Shown here in pieces: positions 35,837 to 36,690 of a stretch of DNA of 36,690 nucleotides; the stretch's first letter is position 1; each line of letters starts with the position of its first letter. Source of the DNA: Pseudomonadales bacterium (GTDB taxonomy: Bacteria > Pseudomonadota > Gammaproteobacteria > Pseudomonadales > Azotimanducaceae); assembly GCA_016763855.1 (NCBI GenBank), contig JAESSY010000010.1, forward strand, positions 1 through 36,690. The letters run 5' to 3'. The notes under the pieces are model-generated. The model worked only from the letters and a program-made list of their open reading frames with translations. It was not told the DNA's origin and searched no databases. The position numbers and the translations under genes are program-made.

Positions 35837-36274
35837 CTATCTTTGACCAAACTCGGCACTACGGTGATCTTTTGCGAGACTGTCCAGTACAGAATTAATT
35901 AATTTATGGCTTTCAGCAGCCCCGAATCGTTTAGCTAGCTCAACACCTTCATTAATAACAACACGATAGGGAACATCAATACGATGAAGCAGCTCATAGC
36001 AGCCAATATTTAAGGCTGCCATTTCTACCGGATCAAGCTCATCGAACTCACGGTCCAATTTGGAAGTAATTAACGTTGTGAGATCGCCTCGAATTTTATT
36101 GATTCCAGATAACAATTCGTGAAGGTATTCGGTATCGACCTTCTTCATATCATGATCTTGGAAGAGTTGGGTTTCCACTTCCGAGGCACTGCAATCAGAC
36201 AGCTTCATTTGATAAAGAGCCTGTAATACAAACCTACGGGCTTTACTTCTTGCGGCAGGAGTACGCTTGCTCAT
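35837..36274 (-). CDS. nusB: Transcription antitermination factor NusB
   Basis: An all-helical 145-residue protein that with NusE (S10) binds boxA RNA in rRNA leaders. [13 protein letters not shown] near the N-terminus, [17 protein letters not shown] and [18 protein letters not shown], then [14 protein letters not shown] are diagnostic. It overlaps ribH by 4 bases (ATGA), the standard arrangement. Confidence 0.95.
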   Translation of the reverse strand: MSKRTPAARSKARRFVLQALYQMKLSDCSASEVETQLFQDHDMKKVDTEYLHELLSGINKIRGDLTTLITSKLDREFDELDPVEMAALNIGCYELLHRIDVPYRVVINEGVELAKRFGAAESHKLINSVLDSLAKDHRSAEFGQR

Positions 36275-36690
36275 AAATTTCGCATCAAACTAACCATCTC
36301 TAGTGCCGATAACGCTGCATCTGCACCCTTATTTCCGGCCTTTGTTCCGGACCGTTCGATTGCTTGCTCTATTGTATCGGTCGTTAAGACACCAAAAGCA
36401 ACTGGTATTTTCTCCTCTAAGGATACACTTGCCAAACCGCTAGCACACTCACCCGCAACGAAATCAAAATGAGGAGTGCTTCCTCTGATCACTGCTCCAA
36501 GTGCGATTATGGCATCACAGTCTTTTTTCTCCGCTATTTTCTTCGCTACAAGCGGCATTTCAAATGCGCCAGGTACTCGTACCACAGTAATATTATTATC
36601 GTTAACCCCCTGTCTTTTGAGCAGGTCGAGCGCACCCTCAAGCAGGCTTTCAACCACAAAACCATTAAACCGAGCAACGATGATGACAAA
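36271..36690 (-). CDS. ribH: 6,7-dimethyl-8-ribityllumazine synthase (5' end beyond window)
   Basis: The penultimate riboflavin enzyme, which assembles the lumazine ring in a large icosahedral or pentameric complex. [29 protein letters not shown] and [12 protein letters not shown]-like motifs (here [11 protein letters not shown]) are visible, with the active-site His in TPHFD. The coding frame continues to the last base of the window ([18 protein letters not shown] at its N-terminal side), so the true start lies to the right. About 140 of the usual 155 or so residues are present. Confidence 0.95.
   Translation of the reverse strand, partial: FVIIVARFNGFVVESLLEGALDLLKRQGVNDNNITVVRVPGAFEMPLVAKKIAEKKDCDAIIALGAVIRGSTPHFDFVAGECASGLASVSLEEKIPVAFGVLTTDTIEQAIERSGTKAGNKGADAALSALEMVSLMRNL

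Overview
The window looks like a piece of a free-living, probably marine, flagellated gammaproteobacterial chromosome carrying an accessory island. The right-hand two thirds hold conserved gammaproteobacterial neighbourhoods: ribH-nusB-thiL-pgpA, xseB-ispA-dxs, and a pomA/pomB pair of the sodium-driven stator type divergent from xseB. The left 9.5 kb is visibly more A+T-rich and holds defence-type and broken genes.

Region 1 (1-6223) is an island segment. It starts with a tyrosine recombinase that has lost its N-terminal part (88-765). Next come a PaeR7I/XhoI-like type II restriction-modification pair (methylase 1246-2919, endonuclease 2923-3690) and a 705-aa ABC/AAA_13-type ATPase resembling the RloC/PrrC anticodon nucleases (3784-5901), with a CPFC zinc-hook-like motif and a HEPN-like R-x4-H motif near its C-terminus. 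The segment ends in a T-arm/acceptor fragment that looks like the 3' end of tmRNA (ssrA) or a tRNA, a classic attachment site.

Region 2 (about 6206-8987) is a small islet between two nearly identical direct repeats of about 120 bp, each containing the tRNA-like 3' end. Its cargo is a lone proteasome/HslV-like Ntn hydrolase, an overlapping 53-aa protein and a terminator, facing a Panacea-domain (SocA/DUF4065) antitoxin-like gene with a downstream partner that may be its toxin. The right repeat runs directly into an isochorismatase-family gene lacking its N-terminal half.

Region 3 (9467-24676) is a mixed chromosomal stretch: hotdog thioesterase, M20 peptidase, radical SAM protein, TMEM175-like channel, gamma-glutamyltransferase lipoprotein, a phytanoyl-CoA dioxygenase fragment, viroplasmin-RNase H, GH3 beta-glucosidase with a PA14 insert, ferrochelatase (hemH), a GGDEF protein with a degenerate signature, a CoA-pyrophosphatase-like Nudix hydrolase, a lone receiver domain and a sulfatase. 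hemH and the GGDEF gene converge and overlap, with a 28-bp perfect palindrome in the last codons of hemH.

Region 4 (24789-27246) has an unknown secreted coiled-coil protein, four 23-bp tandem repeats, and a terminator-like hairpin whose T-tract runs into the start codon of a cytochrome b561. A cytochrome c' gene converges on the b561 gene.

Region 5 (27313-36690) is core: a PilZ-domain protein with pomB and pomA, xseB-ispA-dxs for isoprenoid precursor synthesis, ribA converging on dxs, and the operon ribH-nusB-thiL-pgpA-aspartic protease, in which ribH is cut by the window edge.

All calls come from reading the sequence and recalling protein families; no database search was run.
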